Source: Natrinema sp. CBA1119 (lineage in GTDB: Archaea > Halobacteriota > Halobacteria > Halobacteriales > Natrialbaceae). Taken from it: 64,000 nucleotides of DNA. A program made the position numbers and the translations under genes. Shown piece after piece: positions 42,610 to 51,542 of this stretch (positions within the stretch are counted from its first letter, which is position 1; the number at the start of each line of letters is the position of its first letter). The notes under the pieces were generated by a model, which saw only the letters and a list, made by a program, of their open reading frames with translations, was not told the DNA's origin and did not search any database. Where the stretch lies: positions 3,100,001 to 3,164,000 of the forward strand of contig NZ_PDBS01000001.1 of assembly GCF_002572525.1 (NCBI RefSeq). The letters are read 5' to 3'.

Positions 42610-43875
42610 TCACTCCGACGACGGATTCGGCGCGGGCAGGGACCGAAGCTCCCGTGGCGGAACGAGGTAGTTCGCTCTGTTCGTGACGCTGATGTACTGG
42701 AGAATACCGCTGTTAAACATCGGGGTATCGAGATCGGTCCCGGTCATCGCTTTGCGGGTTTTCACGAAGTCCTCGATCGATTGCTGGTGCGAGAGGAAGT
42801 GGGTTGCAGCGGTCTCGTCGTCGGTCGAATCGAAGTCGCGCCGGAGGATGATCGGTTCGCCGTCTTCGCGCGCGCGAGCGGCCTTCTGGGCGTGGCCGAC
42901 AGTTCCAGTGCCGGTCGAAGCCGGGTCGCCGCCGACCTCGGTCACGCGACTCGAGTCGCCGAGATTGTGGCCGGCCCCCTCGACGAGATCCGCCGCGTTG
43001 TGGTTCGGCGAGAACATCTTGGAGACGCGCTGACCGCGGCTGTCCTGATTGTACCACTGATGCAGGTGCAACTGAATCTTCGAGAGGTGGATCGTCGTCC
43101 CGCCGGCGAACGGTCCCTCGTCGATCGTCACGCGGTCCTCGCTCGCCTGATTCTGCCTGAAGCCGGATTTGAACCCCATGAACATCGGCGCGTCCTCCGG
43201 AACGGGATCGCCGTCGGGGATGCCGTGGACGCCGGACTGATTGTCGGCCGGGAGGCCGCGGCCGATGAACCCGGTTCTGCGGTCGCGCACCTCGAAGATC
43301 CCGTCGAACGTTCCCTCGACTTCGATCCCGTTGAGTTCCTCGAGTTCACCTTTGAGAGCCTCCTCGACGCTCAGGGTGACGTGACCGTAGTCGCTGGCCA
43401 CCTGAAGCAAGGCGTCGTACTCGTCGAGTTCCGGATCGTCGAACGGCGTCAGTGACGTCGGCTCGGGCAGATCAATCCCCGCGAGGTCGGCGTCGAAGCG
43501 GTCGAAGTAGGCCGGGCCGTAGGCCATCGTGAACGCCAGTCCCTCGTTACCGCGCTTGTACGCTTTCTCGAGCGTTCGGAACGCGGCCTCGAGTCGTTCG
43601 CGTTCGGCCGTCGCGTCGGCGGGACCGTCGCCGACGTACTCGAGGCCGAGCAGGAGGTGGTGTTCGGGCGGCCGAACGTTTCCGTCGTCGTCCGTCCCGA
43701 GGAACTCGTTCCACGCGTGCTGGCGATCCGGGAGCGCATCGGGGGCGAGCGTGGCCTGGGGCACGTCCTCGGTCTCCTCGCGCTGGAGGCAGGCTGACAG
43801 CGCGCTCGCACCGCCGATGGCGACGGCGCTGCGCACGAACGCGCGACGCGAGAGTCCGCGATCCGAACCGTTCAT
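42610..43875 (-). CDS. Tat-exported DUF7405 / Dyp-peroxidase-like protein
   Basis: The 421-residue protein begins with a Tat signal ending in a lipobox: SRRAFVRSAVAIGGASALSAC (LSAC at about 26-29). It is therefore a predicted Tat lipoprotein. The body resembles haloarchaeal DUF7405 proteins and distantly Dyp-type peroxidases (GIDLPEPTSLTPFDDPELD and HFLSHQQSIEDFVKTRKAM). I could not identify a clear haem-ligand His, so peroxidase activity is uncertain. It stands alone, with an unusually long 480-bp 5' region. Confidence 0.78.
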   Translation of the reverse strand: MNGSDRGLSRRAFVRSAVAIGGASALSACLQREETEDVPQATLAPDALPDRQHAWNEFLGTDDDGNVRPPEHHLLLGLEYVGDGPADATAERERLEAAFRTLEKAYKRGNEGLAFTMAYGPAYFDRFDADLAGIDLPEPTSLTPFDDPELDEYDALLQVASDYGHVTLSVEEALKGELEELNGIEVEGTFDGIFEVRDRRTGFIGRGLPADNQSGVHGIPDGDPVPEDAPMFMGFKSGFRQNQASEDRVTIDEGPFAGGTTIHLSKIQLHLHQWYNQDSRGQRVSKMFSPNHNAADLVEGAGHNLGDSSRVTEVGGDPASTGTGTVGHAQKAARAREDGEPIILRRDFDSTDDETAATHFLSHQQSIEDFVKTRKAMTGTDLDTPMFNSGILQYISVTNRANYLVPPRELRSLPAPNPSSE

Positions 43876-44355
43876 ACACGACCCTCAGGGGTTGGCAACT
43901 AAGGATATTGCGGTCACACCGATTGGCCGGACGACGGACAGCCGACCGGTGGTTGTCGGGCGAGACCGACTGTCGACGCTACGTGGGTCGGTACGGCAGT
44001 CGCAAGCAAAGATTGATTCGTCGAGTTATGGGAGTCGATCGGTGGGATGTCCAACGAAAAACCACACGCGGCAGGACCCCCCTCGATGGAACGGGACGCC
44101 GAAACGAACCCGGCGGGTCATTTCGTCCGCGGGGAACCCGGCGACGCGCCGCTCTCGACGAACCGTCGGTTCAACGACAGCGCGTAGCCCGCTCGAGCCG
44201 ATCGGCTCGTCACGCGCCTGCGATTCGAGGCCGATCGAGGCCCGAACCGATCGCTCCCGTGGTCGATACCGCGTCTCCTCACCGTTCCGGAGCCGTGACC
44301 GAAATCACCGACGGGTGACCGGTACAGCCATCCCCATGTGTGTACTACGTTATCT
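43876..44355. other. Gene-poor 480-bp region with a possible small ORF
   Basis: Between the divergent DUF7405 and SRPBCC genes the only frame of note is a 46-residue plus-strand ORF (44047-44187), listed separately. AT-rich DNA near 43990-44040 and 44335-44355 likely holds promoters. No RNA gene was recognised. Confidence 0.4.
44047..44187 (+). CDS. Putative 46-residue hypothetical protein
   Basis: ATG 44047 to TAG 44187 encodes a hydrophilic peptide beginning MSNEKPHAAGPPSMERDAE and ending NRRFNDSA. It has no Cys, helix or known motif. The composition is moderately acidic rather than Arg-rich, unlike the random frames nearby, which is the only support. It may be noncoding. Confidence 0.25.
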   Translation: MSNEKPHAAGPPSMERDAETNPAGHFVRGEPGDAPLSTNRRFNDSA

Positions 44356-44802
44356 ATGAACGTTGTCGAAGTGTTCGTCGAGATCGACGCGCCGCCCGAT
44401 GTCGTCTGGGAGGCGCTGCTCGAGTTCGAATACTACCCGGAGTGGAACCCCGTCAGTCGGACCGTCGAGGGAATCGCGATCGACGGGACGGAGCGACGGG
44501 GCCGGTACCCGCCCGTCGATTCCCGTCGATCCCTCGACGGGCCGATGATCGTCACCGTCGAGCCGTACAGACGGCTCGCCTGGCTCGAGCGGTTCGTTCT
44601 CCCGTTCGCGCTCGATCGCTACCACGAGTTTCACCTCGTACCGATCGACGACGGGCGGCGGACGCGATTGCTACAGCGAGAGACGGTCAGAGGTGCGCTC
44701 GTCCCGCTGCTGTTCGACGAGGGGCGGGTCGAACGCGCGTTCGTCGCGATGAACGAGTCGATCGCGGCCCGTGCCGAACGACGGGCGAGGACGCCAGCGT
44801 AA
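44356..44802 (+). CDS. SRPBCC / polyketide-cyclase-like protein
   Basis: ATG 44356 gives 148 residues. The sequence VFVEIDAPPDVVWEALLEFEYYPEWNPV is the classic N-terminal strand and helices of the SRPBCC (START-like) fold. The C-terminal helix carries FVAMNESIAARAERRA. Such proteins bind hydrophobic ligands in a deep cavity. The ligand is unknown. It precedes the HTTM membrane protein by 108 bp on the same strand. Confidence 0.88.
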   Translation: MNVVEVFVEIDAPPDVVWEALLEFEYYPEWNPVSRTVEGIAIDGTERRGRYPPVDSRRSLDGPMIVTVEPYRRLAWLERFVLPFALDRYHEFHLVPIDDGRRTRLLQRETVRGALVPLLFDEGRVERAFVAMNESIAARAERRARTPA

Positions 44803-44910
44803 CCGAGACGGGTCCTCCCGTCGGGACGGTTCATTCACGTTTTCGAGCGCCGGAGAGGAGAAAATACTTATATTCCGGTTGACAATCCGGGGTCGATCCG
44901 ACTGCTCCGT

Positions 44911-46419
44911 ATGACTGGCGACCGATCGACACTCACGACTGCCGACGGCGAGTCGACGACGCTTGCGTCGCTTCGCACGTTCGGTCGGTCGCGACTGGGG
45001 ATCGATCCCCGCGCACTGGCTGCGTTCCGGATCGGACTGGGGCTCGTCGTCCTCTGTGATCTCCTCTTCCTCCGCGTTCCGGGGCTGGGAACCTTCTACA
45101 CCGACGAGGGGGTCCTCCCCCGGTCCGCCCTCGCGGAGGCGTCTCCGACGCTCGCGACATGGTCCCTGCACGCCCTCTCCGGCTCGGTGTGGCTACAGGC
45201 CTTGCTGGTCGCGACCGCGGGCGGTGCCGCCGCATGCCTTCTGGTCGGCTACCGACACCGACTCGCGGCGGTCGTCTCGACACTCCTCCTCGCGTCGCTG
45301 TTCGCCCGCAATCCGTATCTCGTCAACGGCGGCGATACGATCCTCCTCTCCCTGCTCGTCCTCGCAGCGACGCTTCCGCTCGAGCGGCGCTGGTCGCTTC
45401 GCCCGCGTCGCCTCGCGGACGGACGCTCCGATCCCAGCGATCCGCGCGTCGTCTCGGCGGCGACCGCGACCGTTCTCCTCCACGTCGCGGTGATCTACCT
45501 GCTCAACGCCGTCCTCAAGTTCCGGAGCGACGCCTGGATGAGCGGTACGGCGGTCGGGCGCATCTTCCAGCTTCAGGACTTCGTCTTCCTGCTCGGCCCG
45601 ACCGCCGCGGAGTATCCGGCGCTGCTCACTGCGGCCAACTGGCTCTGGATCGCCGTCCTGTCGACGTCGCCGCTGCTCGTGCTCGCGACCGGCCGGCTCC
45701 GGATCGCGACCGTCGGCGCGTTCGTCGGCGCGCACCTCGGGATGGCGGCGACGATGCGCCTGGGTGCCTTTCCGTTCGTGATGATCGCCGCCCTGCTGTT
45801 GTTCCTCCCGCCGCGGCTCTGGGATCCCGTCGACGAGTTCGTGTCGCGGACCGCGTCGGGACGCCGTCTCGAGGCGCTCGCAACGTCACGGGACGAAGGC
45901 GGAACTGGTCCGCGTGATTTCTTGGGCGCGCCCCGGGTCCGGCGCGGGATTCGACTCGGGACGACGGTGCTGTTCGCCTGTGTCCTTCTCTCCGTGGTGA
46001 GCTGGCAGGTGACCGCGGCCGGCCTCGTCGATACCGGGCCGGCTCCGGGCGGCGAGGAACTGGGCGGTGCGAGCTGGGCCTTCTTCGCGCCCGATCCGCC
46101 GGACGAGTACAGCTGGTACGTCGTCGAAGCCGAGCGCGAATCGGGCGAGCCGATCGATCTCGTCGACGGCGGGACGGTCGATTTCGATCGCCCGCCTGAC
46201 GCCATGGACCGCTATCCGTCGACGCTCTGGAAGCGCTACGGAACGAAGCTACGCGGCGGCGGTGGAGACGCCCACCTCGATCCCGCGGCGGCGTACTTCT
46301 GTGACCGCGCCCCCGACGACGTCGAGTCGGTGACCGTCTACCGCGTCGATCAGCCGGTCGACGCGGACGGCCCGGTCGGCGAACCGGTTCCCCGCGAGCG
46401 GATCTCGACGTCCTGCTGA
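44911..46419 (+). CDS. HTTM-domain membrane protein
   Basis: The 502-residue protein has about nine helices. The first half matches the HTTM domain (related to vitamin K-dependent gamma-carboxylase): ALAAFRIGLGLVVLCDLLFLR, FYTDEGVLPRS and LLNAVLKFRSDAW. The C-terminal third is a soluble exposed domain (FFAPDPPDEYSWYVVEAERESG). In haloarchaea the enzymatic activity is undemonstrated. A TATA-like ATACTTATATT lies about 40 bp upstream. The operon relationship to the SRPBCC gene is uncertain. Confidence 0.87.
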   Translation: MTGDRSTLTTADGESTTLASLRTFGRSRLGIDPRALAAFRIGLGLVVLCDLLFLRVPGLGTFYTDEGVLPRSALAEASPTLATWSLHALSGSVWLQALLVATAGGAAACLLVGYRHRLAAVVSTLLLASLFARNPYLVNGGDTILLSLLVLAATLPLERRWSLRPRRLADGRSDPSDPRVVSAATATVLLHVAVIYLLNAVLKFRSDAWMSGTAVGRIFQLQDFVFLLGPTAAEYPALLTAANWLWIAVLSTSPLLVLATGRLRIATVGAFVGAHLGMAATMRLGAFPFVMIAALLLFLPPRLWDPVDEFVSRTASGRRLEALATSRDEGGTGPRDFLGAPRVRRGIRLGTTVLFACVLLSVVSWQVTAAGLVDTGPAPGGEELGGASWAFFAPDPPDEYSWYVVEAERESGEPIDLVDGGTVDFDRPPDAMDRYPSTLWKRYGTKLRGGGGDAHLDPAAAYFCDRAPDDVESVTVYRVDQPVDADGPVGEPVPRERISTSC

Positions 46420-46606
46420 GGTGTCCCGGAACGGGCGTCCATCCCCCACAGTTCCACTGACTGGACCACTATCCCGACGGATCTCGAGAACGCAGATGTC
46501 CGCAGGTTCAAGTACGGACGGGCGGCCAGAGTCGCCGTGACCCGTCACACAGATCCCCGCTCGAGCCTCGAGCGAACCGACTCGACCGCGGCAGACAGGG
46601 TGGACG

Positions 46607-47239
46607 ATGGGGCATAGGGCGCTCGTCGCCTACCGGCGACCGGATCGGCTCTACGACCTGCGGTACAGCCACTGGGGCGGCGAGACGCTGTCGCTGGCCG
46701 GGGAGATCACGTCCGCCACGCCGCTGGCCGACGGCTCGGTCGCGGGGCCCTTGGTGGCGGACTCGATCAGCCGCGATCGAATCCTGACGGATCATCTCGA
46801 TCCCTGCGTCCACGAAGCCCTCTATCTGGTCGATCCGGCGACCGACTACGCGGTCGACGCCTATCGGGTCTGCTGGCTCGAGTGGGGCGACGGCCGCGAC
46901 GGCGGCCGCGGCGCGATCGTCGAAGCCGATTCCGAGGCAAAGAACTCGGTCGGGCGCTGGTTTCGCGCGACCAAGACCGCACTGGCCGACGTCATCGAGA
47001 TGGGGGCGCTCTCGCGGCGAGCCGCGCAGGCGTACCTCGAGGCCCGGATCTGCGAGGAGTACGACGGAACGCTCTACACCTACGGCGAGTCGATCGATAC
47101 CGAACCCGGAACCGGGTACGAGCCCACGCCGGACCGCTGGCTCGAGGACGAAAACTGGTCCGATACCGAAGACCGCCTCGAGGATCGATCCGATCGCGGG
47201 GACCGGACGGACGACGGGGACCGGAGCGGACCGTCGTAA
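46607..47239 (+). CDS. DUF6735 family protein
   Basis: The 210-residue protein begins MGHRALVAYRRPDRLYDLRYSHWGG, the conserved DUF6735 start. The family is widespread in haloarchaea without known function. The central part (LVDPATDYAVDAYRVCWLEWGD) is beta-rich. The last 30 residues are Asp/Arg-rich, low complexity. It ends one base from the convergent MutS-like gene. Confidence 0.83.
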   Translation: MGHRALVAYRRPDRLYDLRYSHWGGETLSLAGEITSATPLADGSVAGPLVADSISRDRILTDHLDPCVHEALYLVDPATDYAVDAYRVCWLEWGDGRDGGRGAIVEADSEAKNSVGRWFRATKTALADVIEMGALSRRAAQAYLEARICEEYDGTLYTYGESIDTEPGTGYEPTPDRWLEDENWSDTEDRLEDRSDRGDRTDDGDRSGPS

Positions 47240-47240
47240 C

Positions 47241-49016
47241 TCACTCGCCGGCGGTCCAGCGAGCGTCCGCGAGCGTCCGCTGGACGACCTCGTTGCCGAC
47301 GGCCTCGGCCAGCGTCTCGAACCCAGAGCGCTCGCCCCGATCGCTCGCGTTCGCGACGAGCCGCGAGACGATGAACTCCGGCGTCGACCGGCCCACCGTG
47401 CCGAAGCGGGGCTGGTAATCGACGAGCAACTCGAGGTCGGGGTTCAGCCCCTCCGCGAAGATGCCGTCGACCCGCGCTTGCGGGGGCAGCGGCTCGAGGT
47501 CGTCCGCGAGGTGGGTGACGAAGACGCCCAGCGCCTCGCGGTCGACGGAGAGCGTGACCAGTCCGTGAAGCAGGTCCGCCGCGCTGCCCGGCTCCGTGAT
47601 CGCCTCGAACTCGTCGACCAGCATGAGGGTGCGGCCGTCCGACGAGAGCGGGGGGACGATCGACCGCAGCGTAGACTCGAGGACGCCGGCGTTGAAACTC
47701 GCGTGCCGGCGGTGGAAGACCAGCGAGTCGACGGGCGTCACCTCGGCCCGATCCGCGGGGACCGGCAGCCCCATCGTCGCCAGCAGAACGATCTGACACA
47801 GCGTCTCGAGCAGGGTCGTCTTCCCGCCGCTGTTCGCGCCCGTCAGGACGGCGACGCGCTGTTCGCCGGGGACCGCGTTCACACCGTCCGGAACGCTCGC
47901 GATCCCGTGCTCGCCGAGCCCGTAGGTGACCGGCTGGACCGACTCGTCGTCTCGCGCGGCGAGCGTGAGGTTGCGCGCGTTGACCACGGAGACGGCCGCG
48001 TCCTCGCCCGTTACGAAGACGGGGCGAGTGCAATCGTACTCGAGCGCGAAGCGGGCCAGCGAGAGGTGCAAGGCGATATCGTCGACCGCTTCGACCGCCT
48101 GATCGACGGCATCGCGGGCGTCCGCGAGCGTTTCCCGGAGCTCGCTCGCGACGGTTTCCTCCCGTTCGTCGACCGCCGCCGTGAGATCGGTCCGCAGCGT
48201 TCGCAGCGTGTCCCCGACGAAATCGGTCGCGTCCGCCGCGTCGGTCGGCATCGCGTCCCGAACCCGATCGATCGTCACGTCGGTCTCGCTCAACAGGCGG
48301 TCCTCGAAGGCCTGGCGAAAGCCCTCGACGTCGTGGACGCCCTCCGAGCGAAGGTCCTCGATCAGCGCGAGGGCGTCGGCGTCCATGTCTTCGACCGCAC
48401 CCAGCGCGTCCCGGAGACGGTCGAGTTCCTCGTCGGCATCCTCGCGGACTCGGCCGCCGTCCAAGGCCGCCAGCGCGTCGGCGGCCGCCCCGAGCCGGTC
48501 GCGCTCGAGGTCGGCAATCGCGGCGAACGGCCCCGAATCGACGCCGGCTGCGAGCAACGCGAGCGCGGCCTCGACGGCCGCGTGCTCGCTCCCGGCGCGC
48601 TCGTCGTAGCGTTCGTAGGCCGCGAGGACGGCCTTGCGGTCGTCGTCGGCGAGGCCAGCCCAGGCGTCCCGGGCTGCAAGCACGTCGTCGAGTCGGTCGT
48701 CCATCGCCGCCCGGCTATCCAGGGGTGTCAGCACCCGAATTCGGTCCGCCGCGCGCTGCGTGACGGCGTGGTCGACCGCGAGGTCCAGCAGCTCCTTGTA
48801 GGCCGACCGCGCGTCGCTGGTCGCCAGAACGTCCATTCCCGCACCACCGGTCGCTCGGCGCAAGATCCGCGTCGCTCGCCCGCGGGCGAGCCCGGCGTCG
48901 GCGAGCGCCCGTACGTCTCCGCTTTCGATCGCCTGGATCGCCCGCTCGTGACCCAGCTCCTCGATCAACGTCTCCCGCGTCTTCGGGCCGACCCCCCAGT
49001 ACTCCTCGAGTCGCAT
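47241..49016 (-). CDS. MutS-family ATPase with N-terminal helix-hairpin-helix
   Basis: ATG 49016 gives 591 residues. Residues 1-60 form a helix-hairpin-helix DNA-binding segment (MRLEEYWGVGPKTRETLIEELG...AGLARGRATRIL). A long helical core (70-320) leads to a MutS-type ABC ATPase: TGANSGGKTT at 392-401 and Walker B LMLVDEFEAIT, with LSSDGRTL before it. The mismatch-recognition domain of MutS1 is missing, so this is closer to MutS2/MutS5-like proteins. It may act in recombination or repair; that is inference. No MutL lies next to it. Confidence 0.88.
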   Translation of the reverse strand: MRLEEYWGVGPKTRETLIEELGHERAIQAIESGDVRALADAGLARGRATRILRRATGGAGMDVLATSDARSAYKELLDLAVDHAVTQRAADRIRVLTPLDSRAAMDDRLDDVLAARDAWAGLADDDRKAVLAAYERYDERAGSEHAAVEAALALLAAGVDSGPFAAIADLERDRLGAAADALAALDGGRVREDADEELDRLRDALGAVEDMDADALALIEDLRSEGVHDVEGFRQAFEDRLLSETDVTIDRVRDAMPTDAADATDFVGDTLRTLRTDLTAAVDEREETVASELRETLADARDAVDQAVEAVDDIALHLSLARFALEYDCTRPVFVTGEDAAVSVVNARNLTLAARDDESVQPVTYGLGEHGIASVPDGVNAVPGEQRVAVLTGANSGGKTTLLETLCQIVLLATMGLPVPADRAEVTPVDSLVFHRRHASFNAGVLESTLRSIVPPLSSDGRTLMLVDEFEAITEPGSAADLLHGLVTLSVDREALGVFVTHLADDLEPLPPQARVDGIFAEGLNPDLELLVDYQPRFGTVGRSTPEFIVSRLVANASDRGERSGFETLAEAVGNEVVQRTLADARWTAGE

Positions 49017-49110
49017 ACGCTGTGAACTCGAGGCAACGCTCTTGAACGCTGTGTCTCGAGCGCCGTGATACTCGACCCACAAAAATCTCACCGCGGGAGT
49101 CGTCGAGCGG

Positions 49111-49479
49111 TCACTCGTAGATTTTCCAGTCGCCGTCTTCCGTTCTGAGCTCGATCGTCATCTCGTTGGTCGTCGATTCGCCGTCCTGTTCCATCGTTAT
49201 CTCGGTCCGGACCTCGGCAATGCTGTCCGTTTCATCGACGACTTCAGTCTCCTCGACCGTCATTTCCGTGTCCTCGAGATTGGACATCTCCTCTTCCGAA
49301 ATCTCGCCGGATGGTGAGTCGGAGTGAAGAAGATCGTTGACAGTCGCTCTGTCCCCGTCGTTCGCTGCCTGATAGAACTTCTCGACCACTTCGCCTGGGC
49401 TATCGTTGAGAACGCCCATTCAGCCGGCGAGTCCGACCGTTGCCACAGCGGCCGTCCCCAGGAACTGTCGTCGTTGCAT
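49111..49479 (-). pseudogene. NTF2-like (DUF4878-type) lipoprotein gene with TGA at the lipobox cysteine
   Basis: ATG 49479 encodes MQRRQFLGTAAVATVGLAG, a Tat lipoprotein signal ending LAG. The next codon (49420-49422) is TGA instead of the expected Cys. The same frame continues ATGGGCGTT and encodes 102 residues (GEVVEKFYQAANDGDRATVNDLLHSD...ELRTEDGDWKIYE), an NTF2-like/DUF4878-type domain. The domain itself is intact. It could be a one-base nonsense mutation, a sequencing error, or reinitiation at the adjacent ATG (TGAATG) giving a cytoplasmic form. Confidence 0.8.
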
Positions 49480-49806
49480 CGGCCTATATCAGAAACCAGG
49501 ATTGTTTATCTGTTTCGGCCAACTGTATCGATCTCGCTAAAATAAATGCCACTCACTACTGGAGTTGTGTTTTGTTCGCGCCGAGAATGGGCGAACGAAC
49601 GCTCGGCGGACTGAACTGGTGCGATCCCGTCAATTCCGTCTCGAGACGCCGATAGCAACGATTCATCGAGCGCCGTCGGACGGAAAGACTACTGTCGCGC
49701 AATTTCTCGATCAATATGCACGATTGTGGATACAATTCACATTCGGAGGGAGTCGAAGAAGCACAAACACGGGGATTTTTATCGGCTCGATGCCCTACTG
49801 ACTCCC
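49480..49806. other. Divergent promoter region of the lipoprotein gene and purF
   Basis: This 327-bp region holds the AT-rich promoter of the minus-strand lipoprotein (around 49490-49550) and the TATA box of purF (49776-49783). The middle part shows no gene. Confidence 0.5.
49776..49783 (+). promoter_or_regulatory. TATA box of purF
   Basis: TTTTTATC lies about 27 bases before ATG 49807, pointing to a leaderless transcript starting there rather than at the in-frame ATG 49846. Confidence 0.5.
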
Positions 49807-51318
49807 ATGACTGATGGGCGGGGCGAAACTCCCCGGCGAACAGGAATGACCGAAAAGTGCGGCGTCGTCGGCGTCTCACTTGACGGTCGGGACGCGGCGC
49901 GACCGTTGTACTACGCGCTTTACGCACTCCAGCATCGCGGGCAAGAGTCCGCAGGAATCGTTACCCACGACGGCTTTCAGCAGCACAGCCATGTCGAGAT
50001 GGGGCTCGTGGGCGACGCGTTCGGCGAGGACGATCTCGATGCGCTCAACGGATCGGCAGGAATCGGGCACGTTCGGTATCCGACTGCCGGCTCGGTCGAC
50101 TCCTCCTGTGCACAGCCGTTCTCTGTCTCGTTCAAGAGCGGTTCGCTCGGCCTTTCGCACAACGGCAACCTCGTCAACGCCGACGAGATCCGCGACGAAC
50201 TCGCCGCCGCGGGCCACGCGTTCACCAGCGACGGCGACACCGAGGTCATCGCCCACGACCTCGCGCGCAACCTCCTCGAGGAGGACCTCGTCCGCGCCGT
50301 CAAACGGACGATGGGGCGGATCCACGGCTCGTACTCGCTGACGATCACCCACGACGACACCGTTCTCGGCGTCCGCGATCCGCAGGGGAACCGCCCGCTG
50401 TGCATCGGGGAACTCGAGGACGGCTACATTCTCGCGTCGGAGTCGGCGGCGATCGACACGTTAGACGGTGAACTCGTCCGCGACGTCCGGCCGGGTGAAC
50501 TCGTCGTCCTGCAGGAGGACGGCGACGGCTTCGACTCCTACCAACTCGTCGAACAGGAGAACACCGCCCACTGCTTCTTCGAACACGTCTACTTCGCGCG
50601 CCCCGACAGCGTCATCGACGACACGCTCGTCTACGAGGCGCGCCGCAATCTCGGCCGGAAGCTCTGGTCGGAAAGCGGCGTCGAAACCGATGTCGTGATG
50701 CCCGTCCCCGACTCCGGGCGGGCCTTTGCCTCGGGCTACGCCGACGCCGCGAGCGAGACGACTGCCGACGGCGAGCCCCGAGCCGCGGACGACGACGGCG
50801 TCGAGTTCGCCGAGGGGCTGATGAAGAATCGCTACGTCGGCCGGACGTTCATCATGCCGACCCAGGACGAGCGCGAGCGCGCGGTGCGGCTCAAGCTCAA
50901 CCCGATCAAATCCACGATCGAGGGCAAGACCGTCACCGTCATCGACGACAGCATCGTCCGCGGGACCACCTCGACACAGCTCGTCCAGCTCCTCAAGGAC
51001 TGCGGGGCCGAGGAAGTCCACGTCCGCATCGGCGCGCCGGCCATCGTCGCCCCCTGCTACATGGGCATCGACATGGCCACCCGTGAGGAGCTCATCGCAG
51101 CCGACAAATCGACCGCCGAAATCCGCGACGAGATCGACGCCGACAGTCTCGCCTACCTCTCGACCGACGCCGTCGCCGACGTGCTCGAGAAGGACCGACT
51201 CGACCTCTGTCTGGGCTGCGTGACCGGCGAGTACCCCTACGATATCGAGGGCGAGGAGACCGACCGCGACGTGAGCCGGCCCGATGTGGGCGGGACGCAG
51301 TTGCCCGCGGACGACTAG
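49807..51318 (+). CDS. purF: Amidophosphoribosyltransferase PurF
   Basis: PurF catalyses the first step of purine synthesis: PRPP plus glutamine to 5-phosphoribosylamine. ATG 49807 fits the TATA box and gives 503 residues with a 17-residue propeptide before the N-terminal nucleophile Cys18 (CGVVGVSLDG). ATG 49846 would leave a four-residue propeptide. The Ntn glutaminase domain has YALQHRGQESAG and SHNGNLVN. The PRPP loop is VTVIDDSIVRGTTST. The cluster CLGCVTGEYPYD at the end resembles the Fe-S-binding tail of Bacillus-type PurF. The length is normal. Confidence 0.96.
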   Translation: MTDGRGETPRRTGMTEKCGVVGVSLDGRDAARPLYYALYALQHRGQESAGIVTHDGFQQHSHVEMGLVGDAFGEDDLDALNGSAGIGHVRYPTAGSVDSSCAQPFSVSFKSGSLGLSHNGNLVNADEIRDELAAAGHAFTSDGDTEVIAHDLARNLLEEDLVRAVKRTMGRIHGSYSLTITHDDTVLGVRDPQGNRPLCIGELEDGYILASESAAIDTLDGELVRDVRPGELVVLQEDGDGFDSYQLVEQENTAHCFFEHVYFARPDSVIDDTLVYEARRNLGRKLWSESGVETDVVMPVPDSGRAFASGYADAASETTADGEPRAADDDGVEFAEGLMKNRYVGRTFIMPTQDERERAVRLKLNPIKSTIEGKTVTVIDDSIVRGTTSTQLVQLLKDCGAEEVHVRIGAPAIVAPCYMGIDMATREELIAADKSTAEIRDEIDADSLAYLSTDAVADVLEKDRLDLCLGCVTGEYPYDIEGEETDRDVSRPDVGGTQLPADD

Positions 51319-51323
51319 AACAA

Positions 51324-51383
51324 CGAAATTTTGTTCTGCGCGAGCAGCGGCGCGACGCGCCTCGCTCGCTCGACAAAATTTCG
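51324..51383. terminator. Large stem-loop downstream of purF
   Basis: CGAAATTTTGT (51324-51334) and ACAAAATTTCG (51373-51383) are perfect 11-bp inverted arms around a GC-rich 38-base loop that can itself fold. It starts six bases after the purF stop. The AT-rich arms with T runs suggest a bidirectional terminator between purF and the convergent SLC13 gene. Confidence 0.5.
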
Positions 51384-51542
51384 ATCAAAAGCACTCCTCC
51401 CTCCGTTCGCTCGTTGCTCGCGGCGAAGCCGCTCGCTTTCGCGTCACCACGTGCCGCGCTCTCGCTCACATCGGTCGTCGGCCCGCTCGCGCCGCCGGCG
51501 CTCGCGGAAGTATCGGTGTTTTCGGACCGCTAACCGCACCGG

